64,000 nt of DNA, taken from Mesorhizobium wenxiniae (GTDB taxonomy: Bacteria; Pseudomonadota; Alphaproteobacteria; Rhizobiales; Rhizobiaceae). The stretch lies in contig NZ_NPKH01000023.1 in the NCBI RefSeq assembly GCF_002284535.1, forward strand, positions 217,767 through 281,766. The letters run 5' to 3'. Made by a program: the position numbers and the translations under genes. Each line of letters begins with the position of its first letter. The stretch's first letter is position 1. Positions 32,651-42,473 of the stretch are shown piece after piece. The notes under the pieces were generated by a model, which ran no database searches, had not been told where the DNA came from, and saw only the letters and a program-made list of their open reading frames with translations.

Positions 32651-35296
32651 ATGCGCACGGACACCGGCCAGGTCTTCAAGCTCGAAGACTATCGCCCCAC
32701 CGATTATCTCATTCCGAAAACCGGCCTGACTTTCCGCCTGTCACCAGAAGCCACGCGCGTCATCGCCGTGCTGACGGTCGAACGCCGCGACGGTGTCGCG
32801 GCGTCAGTGCCACTGGTGCTGGACGGCGATGGATTGACGCTCAGCCGCCTCGCAATCGACGGCCGGACACTCACGCCGGCAGATTTTCTTGCCACGCCCG
32901 ATCAGCTGACGATCACCACGCTGCCCGCAGCATCCCGCTTCCAACTCCTGATCGAAACCGAGTTGGCGCCGGCGCACAACGAAGCCCTGATGGGCCTTTA
33001 TCGCTCCAGCAACGTCTATTGCACGCAATGCGAGGCCGAGGGCTTTCGGCGCATCACCTATTTTCTCGACCGTCCCGATATCCTGTCCGTCTATACGGTG
33101 CGCATCGAGGCGCGGCACCACGAGGCGCCACTGCTTCTTTCCAACGGCAACCCGGCTGGCAGTGGCGAACTTGCCGACGGCTGGCATTACGCAGTCTGGC
33201 ACGACCCCTTCCCCAAGCCGTCCTATCTGTTCGCCCTGGTGGCGGGCGCTCTCGGCAAGGTGGCGGACAGCTTCGTCACGTTGTCTGGCCGGAAGGTCGA
33301 GCTCGGCATCTATGTCGAGCCGGGCAAGGAGGGGCTCGCCGGCTATGCCATGGACGCCCTGAAACGGTCGATGAAATGGGACGAGGAGGCGTTCGGCCGC
33401 GAATACGACCTCGACGTCTTCAACATCGTCGCCGTGTCCGACTTCAACATGGGCGCGATGGAGAACAAGGGCCTCAACATCTTCAACGACAAATATGTGC
33501 TGGCCGACCAGGAGACCGCCACGGACGCCGATTTCGCCAATATCGAAGCGATCATCGCGCATGAGTATTTCCACAATTGGACTGGCAACAGAATCACTTG
33601 CCGCGACTGGTTCCAGCTTTGCCTGAAGGAAGGGCTGACGGTCTTCCGCGATCACGAATTCTCCGCCGACCAGCGCTCGCGAGCGGTGAAACGCATTGCC
33701 GAAGTGCGCACATTGCGGGCACATCAGTTTCCCGAAGACCAGGGACCGCTGGCGCATCCTGTGCGGCCGCGCCGCTACCGCGAGATCAACAATTTCTACA
33801 CGGCGACAGTCTATGAAAAGGGCTCGGAAGTGGTGCGCATGATCCGTACCATTCTCGGCAGCGAGACGTTCCGGGCCGGCATGGATCTCTATTTCGAGCG
33901 TCATGACGGCGAGGCTGCGACGATCGAGGACTTCATCAAGGTGTTCGAAGATGTGTCCGGCCGCGACCTCTCGCAATTTTCGCTCTGGTACCATCAGGCG
34001 GGCACGCCCAATCTGACGATCAGTTCGACGCACAATGCGGCAGCGCAGGAGTTCACGCTCGAGATCGAGCAGTCGGTGCCGCCGACGCCGTCCGAAAGCC
34101 GCAAGCGGCTGATGCATATTCCGCTTGCCTTCAGCCTAGTCGGCACCGACGGCAAAGCGATAGCCTATAGCGGCGTCGAGGGCGCCAGCGTCGAGGACGG
34201 CGTCATCCATATCCGCAGGCGCCGGCACATGGTGCGCTTCTCGGGCGTTGGCGAGCGCCCGGCGATGTCGCTCAATCGCGGCTTTTCGGCGCCGGTGACG
34301 CTTTCAGTCGAGCAGAAGGCCGACGATCAGTTCTTCCTTGCCGGCCATGACAACGATACCTTCTCGCGCTGGCAGGCGTTCAACACGCTTTTGACCGAGG
34401 CGCTGATATCAGCCTTCCGCCAGGTCCTTGACGGCCAGCAGCCCGGTTTCGCATCACGGTTGACCGGGCTTGCCGGCAAAATAGCCGGCGACGAGACACT
34501 CGAACCGGCCTATCGGGCGCTGGCTGTGGCGCTTCCGAGCGAAGCCGATATCGCCCGCGACATCGGCAAGAACATCGATCCCGATGCCATCTTCTCCGCC
34601 CGCGAGGCGCTGACGGCCGCGATCGCCGAGGCCAACCGCGAGATATTCTCCGACCTCTACCATCGACTGGCCGACAAGGACGCTTTCAGTCCGGATGCGA
34701 CGAGCGCCGGGCGCCGGGCGCTGCGCAACATCCTGCTCGACTACGTGTCGCTGCTGCCGGGAGGTGCGGCGCTTGCGGCCCGGCATTTCCAGTCCGCGAC
34801 CAACATGACGGACCGCGCCGCCGCACTGACCGTGCTTGCGCTCCGCCACAGCGGTTCGCCCGAGACGGTCAAGGCGCTGGCCGACTTCGAAGCGAAATAT
34901 ACGACCGATCCGCTGGTGATGGACAAATGGTTCCAGATCCAGGCCAGCGTGCCCGGCCCGCAAACCATTTACGCGGTGCGCGCCCTGACCAGCCATCCGG
35001 CCTTCTCGATGGCCAACCCGAACCGGGTGCGCTCGCTCGTCGGCACGTTTTCCAGCGCCAACCAGACCGGCTTCCATCGCGCCGACGGCGAAGGCTACAG
35101 GTTTTTCGTCGAAACGGTCCTGCAGGTCGAAAAGCGCAATCCGCAGTTGGCCGCCCGGCTGGCGACAGCACTCAGATCATGGCGCTCGCTCGAACCTGCC
35201 CGGCATGCCAAGGCAAGGGAAGCGCTGCTTTCGATCTCCAATGCCGAGAACCTATCGGCCGATTTGCGGGACATCGTCGAGCGCACGCTGGCGTGA
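32651..35296 (+). CDS. pepN: Aminopeptidase N (M1 family)
   Basis: 881-residue zinc aminopeptidase of the gammaproteobacterial/alphaproteobacterial PepN type, releasing N-terminal residues from peptides in the cytoplasm. GAMEN at 268-272, the zinc motif HEYFH (304-308) with the third ligand E327 in LKEGLTVFRD, and the C-terminal helical region ending VRSLVGTFSSANQTGFHRADGEGYRFFVE...NPQLAARLA match the family. No signal peptide. ATG at 32651. It is divergent from the molybdenum hydroxylase gene. Confidence 0.97.
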   Translation: MRTDTGQVFKLEDYRPTDYLIPKTGLTFRLSPEATRVIAVLTVERRDGVAASVPLVLDGDGLTLSRLAIDGRTLTPADFLATPDQLTITTLPAASRFQLLIETELAPAHNEALMGLYRSSNVYCTQCEAEGFRRITYFLDRPDILSVYTVRIEARHHEAPLLLSNGNPAGSGELADGWHYAVWHDPFPKPSYLFALVAGALGKVADSFVTLSGRKVELGIYVEPGKEGLAGYAMDALKRSMKWDEEAFGREYDLDVFNIVAVSDFNMGAMENKGLNIFNDKYVLADQETATDADFANIEAIIAHEYFHNWTGNRITCRDWFQLCLKEGLTVFRDHEFSADQRSRAVKRIAEVRTLRAHQFPEDQGPLAHPVRPRRYREINNFYTATVYEKGSEVVRMIRTILGSETFRAGMDLYFERHDGEAATIEDFIKVFEDVSGRDLSQFSLWYHQAGTPNLTISSTHNAAAQEFTLEIEQSVPPTPSESRKRLMHIPLAFSLVGTDGKAIAYSGVEGASVEDGVIHIRRRRHMVRFSGVGERPAMSLNRGFSAPVTLSVEQKADDQFFLAGHDNDTFSRWQAFNTLLTEALISAFRQVLDGQQPGFASRLTGLAGKIAGDETLEPAYRALAVALPSEADIARDIGKNIDPDAIFSAREALTAAIAEANREIFSDLYHRLADKDAFSPDATSAGRRALRNILLDYVSLLPGGAALAARHFQSATNMTDRAAALTVLALRHSGSPETVKALADFEAKYTTDPLVMDKWFQIQASVPGPQTIYAVRALTSHPAFSMANPNRVRSLVGTFSSANQTGFHRADGEGYRFFVETVLQVEKRNPQLAARLATALRSWRSLEPARHAKAREALLSISNAENLSADLRDIVERTLA

Positions 35297-35299
35297 GGG

Positions 35300-35482
35300 T
35301 TTCCTCCCCCTTGAGGGGAGGGTGGACAGCCGCCGAAGGCGGATGGAAGGGTGGGGTCACTGCGGCAGTACGCGGCCTCGACCGACGCCACCCGCCCCGA
35401 CCTTTGATTTAAAAGGTGGAGCGCTTCGCCGGGGACCCCTCCCGGCCCTACGGGCCACCCTCCCCTCAAGGGGGAGGGAAAG
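35300..35482. repeat. 183-bp inverted-repeat element, MITE-like
   Basis: Terminal arms TTTCCTCCCCCTTGAGGGG (35300 onward, 26 bp) and the complementary CCCCTCAAGGGGGAGGGAAA (ending 35482) are nearly perfect inverted copies; each arm also folds on itself (CCCCCTTGAGGGG). The interior has no ORF. Smaller relatives are at 4712, 10886-11031 and 28338. It starts 4 bp after the pepN stop and fills most of the 332-bp gap before the kinase gene. Confidence 0.75.
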
Positions 35483-35628
35483 TCGGCGCCGAACTATTTT
35501 AGTCGATTTTTAATCTTTTTTCGCCGCGCCTATGGACAAGCCGAATCACCTTTGATTCTTTAGCTGAAGATTCGGAAGTGCGGCGTCGCCGGATCATCAA
35601 GCAGATTTAAAATCGGGGAGAGCCATTT

Positions 35629-37950
35629 ATGGCGGACGCGTGGGGCGCGCCCGGAGGGACAGCTTTTGAGCGGCGTGAGGCGAGAAGCGATGGTCTCGCC
35701 GGCAACGCGCGGCTCATCGCCGAACCCGCCTACCGACGGCTTCTGGCAGCCGAGCCATTGTTGCGCCGATCGATACCGGCCCTCATCATCATTTTCCTGG
35801 TCGTCATCGCGGCGCTGCGGTTCCTGTCGCTGATGAACGAGCGTGACGACGTGGAACGCGACGCCAAGGCGATCCTCTCGCTCGCGGCAGGCCAACTGGC
35901 CAGTTCGATTAGCGTGGATGCGAACTTGGGCTCAACGCCTGGCGCGACGCAGGACCTGTTGGAGGGCATCAGCCGTCAGGGCGCGATGGGCCGAAGCCAC
36001 GTGCTTGCGGTCACCGACAGCGCGTTCAAGATCGTTGCCGTGTCACCGCAATCGACCGGCTGGGAAGGGCGGTCGCTCGACGCCATCGCCCAGGGCGGTC
36101 AGCCGCTGTTCATGTTCGGCGACCGCGCCGGGGTGATGGAGGTCAGAATCGGCGGCCAGGACTGGTATGCGGCGGTGAGCCTGACAAACGGCAGGAACAG
36201 TGCTGCCGCAGCGCTCGTTCCGCAGGATGCGGTCTTCTACACCTGGCGCAAGACTGTTTCGCTCAACGTCACGCTGTTCGTGCTGACAGCCGGCGTACTG
36301 ATCGTCATCCTCTACGCCTATTTCGGCCAGGCGGCGCGCGCCCAGGCGGCCGACCGCATTTATCTCGAAGCGCACCAGCGCATCGACATGGCGCTGGTGC
36401 GCGGCCGCTGCGGCCTGTGGGACTGGGACATGGTGCGCGGCAAGATGTACTGGTCGCGCTCGATGTACGACATGCTGGGCTATGAGCCCTGCGACGCAAT
36501 GCTGTCGTTCGGCGAGGTCGACGAGATCATCCATCCCGAGGACGGCGACCTGTTCCAGCTCGCCAACAGAATCGTCGCCCGCGAGATCGATCACATCGAC
36601 CAGGTGTTCCGGATGCGCCATGCCGACGGACAATGGGTGTGGATGCGCGCAAGGGCGCAGGTGATCGACCCGGAAGCGCCGGAGATCCAGCTGATCGGCA
36701 TCGCCGTTGACGTCACCGAGCAGCGGCACCTGGCGCTGCGCTCCGAGGCCGCGGATCTTCGCCTGCGAACGGCCATCGAAAACATCAACGAGTCCTTCGT
36801 GCTTTGGGATTCCGCCCAGCACCTGATCATGTGCAATTCCAAGTACCAGCAGGACAACGGTCTGTCGGATCGCGACGTGATGCCAGGTGCCTCGCGCGCC
36901 GTTCTCGAAGATCGCATGCTTGCCTTCGCTTCGGAGCGCCGGCTTGCCAACACCAACGGGCAGCAAGGCGGCGTGACCTTCGAGCGGCAGCTTGCCGATG
37001 GCCGCTGGCTGCAGGTGAACGAGCTGCGGACCAGGGACGGCGGCACCGTCTCGGTCGGCTCCGACATCACCCAGATCAAGCTGCACCAGGAGAAGCTGGT
37101 CGACAGCGAGCGCCGGCTGATGGCGACGATCCACGATCTCAGCCTTGCCCGCCGGGCGGAGGAAGAGCGGTCGCGCGAACTGGTCGAGCTCAATCGCAAA
37201 TACATGAAGGAAACCGAGCGCGCCGAGGCGGCGAACCGGGCCAAATCCGAGTTCCTGGCCAACATGTCGCATGAATTGCGCACGCCGCTCAACGCGATCA
37301 TCGGCTTCTCGGAGCTGATGGAACAGGCGCTGTTCGGGCCCTTGGGTTCGCCGCGCTACGAGGAATATGCCACCGACATCAACGGCAGCGGCAAATATCT
37401 TCTGGGCGTCATCAACGACATCCTCGATATGTCGAAGATCGAGGCCGGCCAGTTCTCGATGGATCAGGAGGAAATCGACCTCTGTCCGCTGATGAGGGAA
37501 ACGGTGCGCGTCATCTCGCTGCAGGCAGCGGAAAAGTCGATCACCGTCGAAACGCGCATCCCCGATTCACTGACGCTGTTCGCCGACCGCCGGGCGATCA
37601 AGCAGATCATCATTAACCTGCTGTCGAATGCGGTGAAATTCACCGGCCAGGGCGGCCGCATTGCGGTAAGGGCCCGCAACACGTCCAGTGCTCTGGTCCT
37701 GACGATCGAAGACAATGGCTGCGGCATCCCCAAGGAGGCGCTGAGCAAGCTCGGGCGGCCGTTCGAACAGGTGCAGAACCAGTTTTCCAAGAGCCATGCC
37801 GGTTCCGGCCTTGGCCTTGCCATCTCACGCTCGTTGGCCGAGCTTCAGGGCGGCGCCTTGAAAATCCGCTCCACCGAAGGCACCGGCACGATCGTGTCGG
37901 TGCGCATTCCGATCAAGAAGTCGACGCAGCCGGTCAGGGCCGCCGCCTGA
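35629..37950 (+). CDS. PAS-domain membrane histidine kinase, PleC/PdhS-like
   Basis: 773 residues. Transmembrane helices at about 49-68 and 205-228 flank a periplasmic sensor region; then PAS domains (WDWDMVRGKMYWSRSMYDMLGYEP; FVLWDSAQHLIMCNSKY), a coiled coil, HisKA with FLANMSHELRTPLNAIIGFSELM (His548), and HATPase with NLLSNAVKF, IEDNGCGIP and HAGSGLGLAIS. The EQALFGPLGSPRYEEYA.DI segment and closely packed HisKA are typical of the PleC/PdhS kinases that control DivK and polar development in alphaproteobacteria. I recall a pleC-like gene next to glnE in Sinorhizobium too. Convergent with glnE. Assignment to PleC itself is uncertain. Confidence 0.85.
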   Translation: MADAWGAPGGTAFERREARSDGLAGNARLIAEPAYRRLLAAEPLLRRSIPALIIIFLVVIAALRFLSLMNERDDVERDAKAILSLAAGQLASSISVDANLGSTPGATQDLLEGISRQGAMGRSHVLAVTDSAFKIVAVSPQSTGWEGRSLDAIAQGGQPLFMFGDRAGVMEVRIGGQDWYAAVSLTNGRNSAAAALVPQDAVFYTWRKTVSLNVTLFVLTAGVLIVILYAYFGQAARAQAADRIYLEAHQRIDMALVRGRCGLWDWDMVRGKMYWSRSMYDMLGYEPCDAMLSFGEVDEIIHPEDGDLFQLANRIVAREIDHIDQVFRMRHADGQWVWMRARAQVIDPEAPEIQLIGIAVDVTEQRHLALRSEAADLRLRTAIENINESFVLWDSAQHLIMCNSKYQQDNGLSDRDVMPGASRAVLEDRMLAFASERRLANTNGQQGGVTFERQLADGRWLQVNELRTRDGGTVSVGSDITQIKLHQEKLVDSERRLMATIHDLSLARRAEEERSRELVELNRKYMKETERAEAANRAKSEFLANMSHELRTPLNAIIGFSELMEQALFGPLGSPRYEEYATDINGSGKYLLGVINDILDMSKIEAGQFSMDQEEIDLCPLMRETVRVISLQAAEKSITVETRIPDSLTLFADRRAIKQIIINLLSNAVKFTGQGGRIAVRARNTSSALVLTIEDNGCGIPKEALSKLGRPFEQVQNQFSKSHAGSGLGLAISRSLAELQGGALKIRSTEGTGTIVSVRIPIKKSTQPVRAAA

Positions 37951-38042
37951 CTCTCTGTTGTCGTGAGCGGTTGGAACTTTCGGAAACGCCGAACGGACAG
38001 CGCCCCCGATGCTTTTCGAAACAGCCGTTTGGCGTTGTAACG

Positions 38043-41003
38043 TCATGATCGTTTCGCACGAAGCAAAAGGTCGAAATCCTTTCTGACCTTTTGAGATGTC
38101 TCCTTGAGGTGCGCTTCCAGTACACCGAAATCCGGCAGGTCGGTAACCGCCAGAAGCAGATCCGAAAGCCCCGGCGGAACGTCGTCCCGTTCGAATACGC
38201 CGGTGATGCAGAGCCGCGTCATCTGGGTCAGCGCCAGATAAAGCGCATAAGCATCGCAAAGCTCTTGTCTGACCTGGACCTCAGCGAAATCCGGCGCCAG
38301 CCTCGACAGGACTTCCGCCGTCCCGGTGATTCGGCGGCCGGCTTCGACCTTTCCCGTGATCACCGCCACCTGCGCGATGAATTCGAGATCGATGAGACCG
38401 CCCGGAATCAGCTTGAGGTCCCAGAGATCGCGTGGCGGCTTCTCCTTCTCGATCATCGTGCGCATCTCGGACGCCTCGGCCATCACCTTGGCGCTGTCGC
38501 GCGGCAGGGCAAGCACCGCCGCCACCTCGGCCTCGGCCTCGGTGCAAAGCGTTTGATCGCCACCGATCGCGCGAGCCCTGGACAGCGCCATGTGTTCCCA
38601 TGTCCAGGCGTCCTTGCGCTGGTATTTCTTAAAGGCATCGACATGGGTCGCCACCGGCCCCTTGTTGCCGGACGGCCGCAAGCGAAGGTCGAGCTCGTAG
38701 AGAACGCCCTCGGCGGTCGGCGCGGACACGGCTGATATCAGCCGCTGCGTCATCCTGCTGTAATAGTGGGATGGGGCGAGCGGCTTGTCGCCATCGGATT
38801 CTTCGGCATCGGTGTCGTGATCATAGAGCAGGATAAGGTCGACGTCGGAGCCGGCCGTCAATTCGCGACTGCCGAGCTTGCCCATGCCGAGCAGCGCAAC
38901 GGTGCCGCCGGCGATGCGACCGTGGCGCAGCGCGAACTCGGCGATGACCGCCTGCAGCGCCGCTTCGATGGTGAGATCGGCCAGATCGGAAAAGGCGCGG
39001 CCGGCGCGGGCCGGATCGATCGAGCCGGCAAGCAGCCTGACGCCGATCAGGAATTTTTGCTCGGACGCAAAGATGCGCAAGCGGTCGAGCACGTCCTCAT
39101 AGTCTCTGTCGCCTTCGAGGAAGGCGGCGAGACGGCCGGACAGATAGGCGCGGTCCGGCAGTTCGGTCAAAAGGGCCGGATCAAGCAGGCCGTCAAACAC
39201 GTGCGGCCGGCGCGTGATGATGGCGGCCAGCCGGGGGGCCGCGCCCATGATCGTCGCCAGCAGCTTCAGCAGAGCCGGATTGGACTGGAGCAGCGAGAAG
39301 AGCTGGATGCCGGCGGGCAGGCCGGCGAGGAATTCTTCGAAGCGCATCAACGCCTCGTCCGCCCGGCGCGTCTGACCGAAGGATTGCAGCAGCGCCGGCG
39401 TCAGTTCGGTCAGCCGCTCGCGCGCCTCGGCCGACTGGGTGACGCGATAGCGGCCGAAATGCCAGCCGCGGATAACCCGGCAGATGTCGCTCGCCCGCTG
39501 AAATCCCAGTCTCTGCAGGGTCCGCAACGTATCGGGGTCATCGACATCGCCGGTAAAGACCAGATTGCCGATGCCAGCCGAAAGCTCGGGCGCGGTTTCG
39601 AAAAGCGCTGCGTAGTGACGTTCGACCTGATGGAGTGCGGCGCGAAAGGCCTCGGCAAAGACGGCCGCATCGGCAAAACCGAGCATTCGGGCAATGCGTT
39701 CGAGCCCTTCGTCATCTTCCGGCAGTATATGGATCTGCTCGTCGGCGACCATCTGGACGGCATGCTCGACACGGCGCAGGAACCAGTATTGCCGAGCGAG
39801 CGCGTCGCGCGCATCGGCCGTAATCCAGCCGCGTGCCGCAAGCTGGCCAAGCATCGGCACGGTCTCGCGGCCGCGCAGCTCGGGGAAGCGGCCGCCGGCG
39901 ATGAGCTGCTGGGTCTGGACGAAGAATTCGATCTCGCGAATGCCGCCGCGGCCGAGCTTGACGTTGTGGCCCTTCACCGCGATCTCGCCGTGGCCCTTGT
40001 GGGCGTGGATCTGGCGCTTGATCGAATGGACGTCGGCGATCGCCGCGTAGTCCATGTATTTGCGCCAGATGTAGGGCTGGAGGTCCTTCAGGAACGCAGC
40101 ACCGGCGGCGAGATCGCCGGCCACCGGACGCGCCTTGATCATGGCCGCGCGCTCCCAGTTCTGGCCACGCGCCTCGTAGTAGCGCAGTGCCGCCTCGACC
40201 GGGATCGCCAGCGGCGTCGAACCGGGATCGGGACGAAGCCTGAGGTCGGTGCGGAAAACATAGCCGTGTTCGGTGCGGTCCTGGAGAATGCGGACCAGCC
40301 GGCGGGTCAGGCGCGAAAACAACTCCGTCGCATCGAGCGGATCGACGACGGCTGGCGCCTGCGGGTCGAAGAAAACGACGAGGTCGATGTCGGAGGAGAA
40401 GTTCAGCTCATGCGCGCCAAGCTTGCCCATGCCGAGCAGGATCCAGCCCGACCGGCGCGCCGGATCCTCGGGGTCCGAAAGTTTGAGCTTGCCCTGTCCG
40501 TGCGCGTCGCGAAGCAGGAAGTCGACAGCAGCGCGGGTGCAGGCGTCGGCAAGATCGCTCAGCCGCCGTACTGTGATTGCAGTTTCAGCCTCGCCTGAAA
40601 GGTCGGCCAGCGCGATCAGGATATGCGCTTCCGCTTTCCATTGCCGCAGCTCCATCATCAGGCTGTTTTCAGAAATGCCTTCCGCCCGCGCCGCCTTGTC
40701 GATCGCGGCGCCGATCATCGCCAACCGGGTCTCGACGGTCTCATCGAAAAGCGCATCAAGGATCTGCGGGCGGCGGCGCACGGTGCCCCGCAGGAATGGC
40801 GACAGATCGAACACTGCCGCGAGGAACTCCTGACTGGCGCCCTTGCCGGCGAGAAATTTCGCGAGCCGGGTAAGCCCGTCTTCCTGCGCGGCGGAAGTGA
40901 TTTCCGACAATTCCCGCCTGGCGCGGTTTTGATCCAGGGGAGCGAGCTTTGCCGCCGGCTTCAAAAGCCAGTTGGTCTGTTCCCCAGCCGCCCTCACCGC
41001 CAT
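38043..41003 (-). CDS. glnE: Bifunctional glutamine synthetase adenylyltransferase/deadenylylase
   Basis: Controls glutamine synthetase by adding and removing AMP in response to PII proteins. 986 residues with two nucleotidyltransferase domains: GMGKLGAHELNFSSDIDLVVFFD in the N-terminal (deadenylylase) half and GMGKLGSRELTAGSDVDLILLYDHD in the C-terminal (adenylylase) half, each followed by its R.DLRLRP segment. The full length is typical. Its ATG overlaps the TGA of the upstream histidine kinase gene by one base (TGATG), so translation is coupled to a two-component system, an arrangement not expected from its role but apparently conserved in rhizobia. Confidence 0.97.
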   Translation of the reverse strand: MAVRAAGEQTNWLLKPAAKLAPLDQNRARRELSEITSAAQEDGLTRLAKFLAGKGASQEFLAAVFDLSPFLRGTVRRRPQILDALFDETVETRLAMIGAAIDKAARAEGISENSLMMELRQWKAEAHILIALADLSGEAETAITVRRLSDLADACTRAAVDFLLRDAHGQGKLKLSDPEDPARRSGWILLGMGKLGAHELNFSSDIDLVVFFDPQAPAVVDPLDATELFSRLTRRLVRILQDRTEHGYVFRTDLRLRPDPGSTPLAIPVEAALRYYEARGQNWERAAMIKARPVAGDLAAGAAFLKDLQPYIWRKYMDYAAIADVHSIKRQIHAHKGHGEIAVKGHNVKLGRGGIREIEFFVQTQQLIAGGRFPELRGRETVPMLGQLAARGWITADARDALARQYWFLRRVEHAVQMVADEQIHILPEDDEGLERIARMLGFADAAVFAEAFRAALHQVERHYAALFETAPELSAGIGNLVFTGDVDDPDTLRTLQRLGFQRASDICRVIRGWHFGRYRVTQSAEARERLTELTPALLQSFGQTRRADEALMRFEEFLAGLPAGIQLFSLLQSNPALLKLLATIMGAAPRLAAIITRRPHVFDGLLDPALLTELPDRAYLSGRLAAFLEGDRDYEDVLDRLRIFASEQKFLIGVRLLAGSIDPARAGRAFSDLADLTIEAALQAVIAEFALRHGRIAGGTVALLGMGKLGSRELTAGSDVDLILLYDHDTDAEESDGDKPLAPSHYYSRMTQRLISAVSAPTAEGVLYELDLRLRPSGNKGPVATHVDAFKKYQRKDAWTWEHMALSRARAIGGDQTLCTEAEAEVAAVLALPRDSAKVMAEASEMRTMIEKEKPPRDLWDLKLIPGGLIDLEFIAQVAVITGKVEAGRRITGTAEVLSRLAPDFAEVQVRQELCDAYALYLALTQMTRLCITGVFERDDVPPGLSDLLLAVTDLPDFGVLEAHLKETSQKVRKDFDLLLRAKRS

Positions 41004-42472
41004 CAGCGATCCTCCCGTTCGGGAAAACTCATGACGACGGACAATCCGGGATCGGCGGGCAGAAGATCAAGCCGTCCATTGTGGAATGTCATGATTGCCT
41101 TGGCGAGGCTGAGGCCCAGGCCGGAACCCGGCTGCGATCGGCTTTTCTCCAGCCGCACGAAACGCTCGGTTGCCCTGGCGCGATCGGCATCGTCGGGAAT
41201 CCCCTGGCCGTTGTCTGTGACGGAAAGCCTGATTTCCCTGCCGACGCGATCGAGCGCCACGCGGACGGTCGGCTTGGAGTTCGAATCGATCGAATATTTT
41301 ATCGCGTTGTCGACGATGTTCGATAGCGCCTGGCCGATCAGCTCGCGATTGCCCTCGACGGCGAAGCCATCCTGACCCGAGGTCTCGAGTGTCACCCCCG
41401 CCTCCTCCGCCACCGGCTCGTAGAGCTCGACGACATCGTGCACGGACGCGGCCAGATCGACCCGGCTGGTGCTTTCGGAGGAATAGCCCGCCTCCAACCT
41501 GGAGATCATCAGGATGGCGTTGAAGGTCTTTATCAGCTGGTCGGACTCGGCGATCGTCCCTTCCAGCGCCTGGCGGTAGTCGGTAGTGCTGTGCTTGCCG
41601 GAAAGCGTCGCTTCGGCACGGTTGCGCAACCTGGTCAGCGGTGTCTTCAGATCGTGGGCGATGTTGTCGGAGACCTGCTTCAGCCCTTCATTCAGCGTGG
41701 CGATCCTGGCCAGCATGGAATTGAGGTTTTCCGACAGCCGGTCGAACTCGTCGCCGGCCCCGGTGACCGGCAGCCGGCCGGAGAGGTCACCGCCCATGAT
41801 ACGGCGGCTGGCTTCCGATACGATGTCGATGCGCTTCAGCGCTGCGCGGCCGACAAAGAACCAGATCAGGAGCCCGCCGAGCGCCATCATGCCGAGCGCC
41901 AGCATCAAGGCGCGACGGATGACGGCGCGGAACCGCTCAGGCTCGCCGAGATCGCGGCCGACGAGCATGATCATCTGGTTTGGCAGGCGCAGCACCAGCG
42001 CGATGGCGTTGTGGCCCTTCTCGCCTTCGACTTGGACTTCGCTCTGACTGGGTTCGTTTGGGTCGGCCACCGGGTTGCGTTGCCGCTCGAGCTCGCCCTC
42101 GCCGAAGCGCCGGTAGGAAAACGGCTCCGTCGTCCAGCCCTCGGCTTCGAGAACGCCAGGCTCCAGGCTCTGAACGTTTCCGGTCAGGATCTGGCCGTTG
42201 GTGTCGGCGATCAAATAGAGATTGGCGCCGGGCTGGCGGGAGCGCTGCTCGACCACGCGGACCAGCAGCGGCAAGCCGCCGCGCTGGTAGGCCCGTGCGA
42301 GGCCGAGCACTTCGTCGTTGATGGTCTCTTGCGTTTGGCCGGTCAGCATGCGTGCAGACAGCGAAGTCATGTAGAAGACGAGTAGCACCGCGCATATGGC
42401 GAACAGCAGGAGATAGAGCGCCGAAAGCCGCGCTGCCGTCGTCTTCATGATGGCCGGCATGGAAAGAGCCAT
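41003..42472 (-). CDS. HAMP-domain sensor histidine kinase of the glnE operon
   Basis: 489 residues from ATG 42472 (a longer frame reaches 42616). TM1 near the N-terminus (LSALYLLLFAICAVLLVFYM), a periplasmic sensor of about 140 residues, TM2 (LMLALGMMALGGLLIWFFVG), HAMP (ALKRIDIVSEASRRIMGGDLSGRL), HisKA with NIAHDLKTPLTRLRNRAE, and HATPase with NIVDNAIKYS, VTDNGQGIP and PGSGLGLSLA. The start lies 1 bp after the response regulator stop, and the stop overlaps glnE. Cognate pair with the regulator at 42474-43148; stimulus unknown. Confidence 0.92.
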   Translation of the reverse strand: MALSMPAIMKTTAARLSALYLLLFAICAVLLVFYMTSLSARMLTGQTQETINDEVLGLARAYQRGGLPLLVRVVEQRSRQPGANLYLIADTNGQILTGNVQSLEPGVLEAEGWTTEPFSYRRFGEGELERQRNPVADPNEPSQSEVQVEGEKGHNAIALVLRLPNQMIMLVGRDLGEPERFRAVIRRALMLALGMMALGGLLIWFFVGRAALKRIDIVSEASRRIMGGDLSGRLPVTGAGDEFDRLSENLNSMLARIATLNEGLKQVSDNIAHDLKTPLTRLRNRAEATLSGKHSTTDYRQALEGTIAESDQLIKTFNAILMISRLEAGYSSESTSRVDLAASVHDVVELYEPVAEEAGVTLETSGQDGFAVEGNRELIGQALSNIVDNAIKYSIDSNSKPTVRVALDRVGREIRLSVTDNGQGIPDDADRARATERFVRLEKSRSQPGSGLGLSLAKAIMTFHNGRLDLLPADPGLSVVMSFPEREDR

Positions 42473-42473
42473 G

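Noticed and set aside
38766..40598. 610-codon plus-strand ORF opposite glnE
   Set aside because: Shadow of glnE, whose two nucleotidyltransferase motifs are clear on the minus strand.
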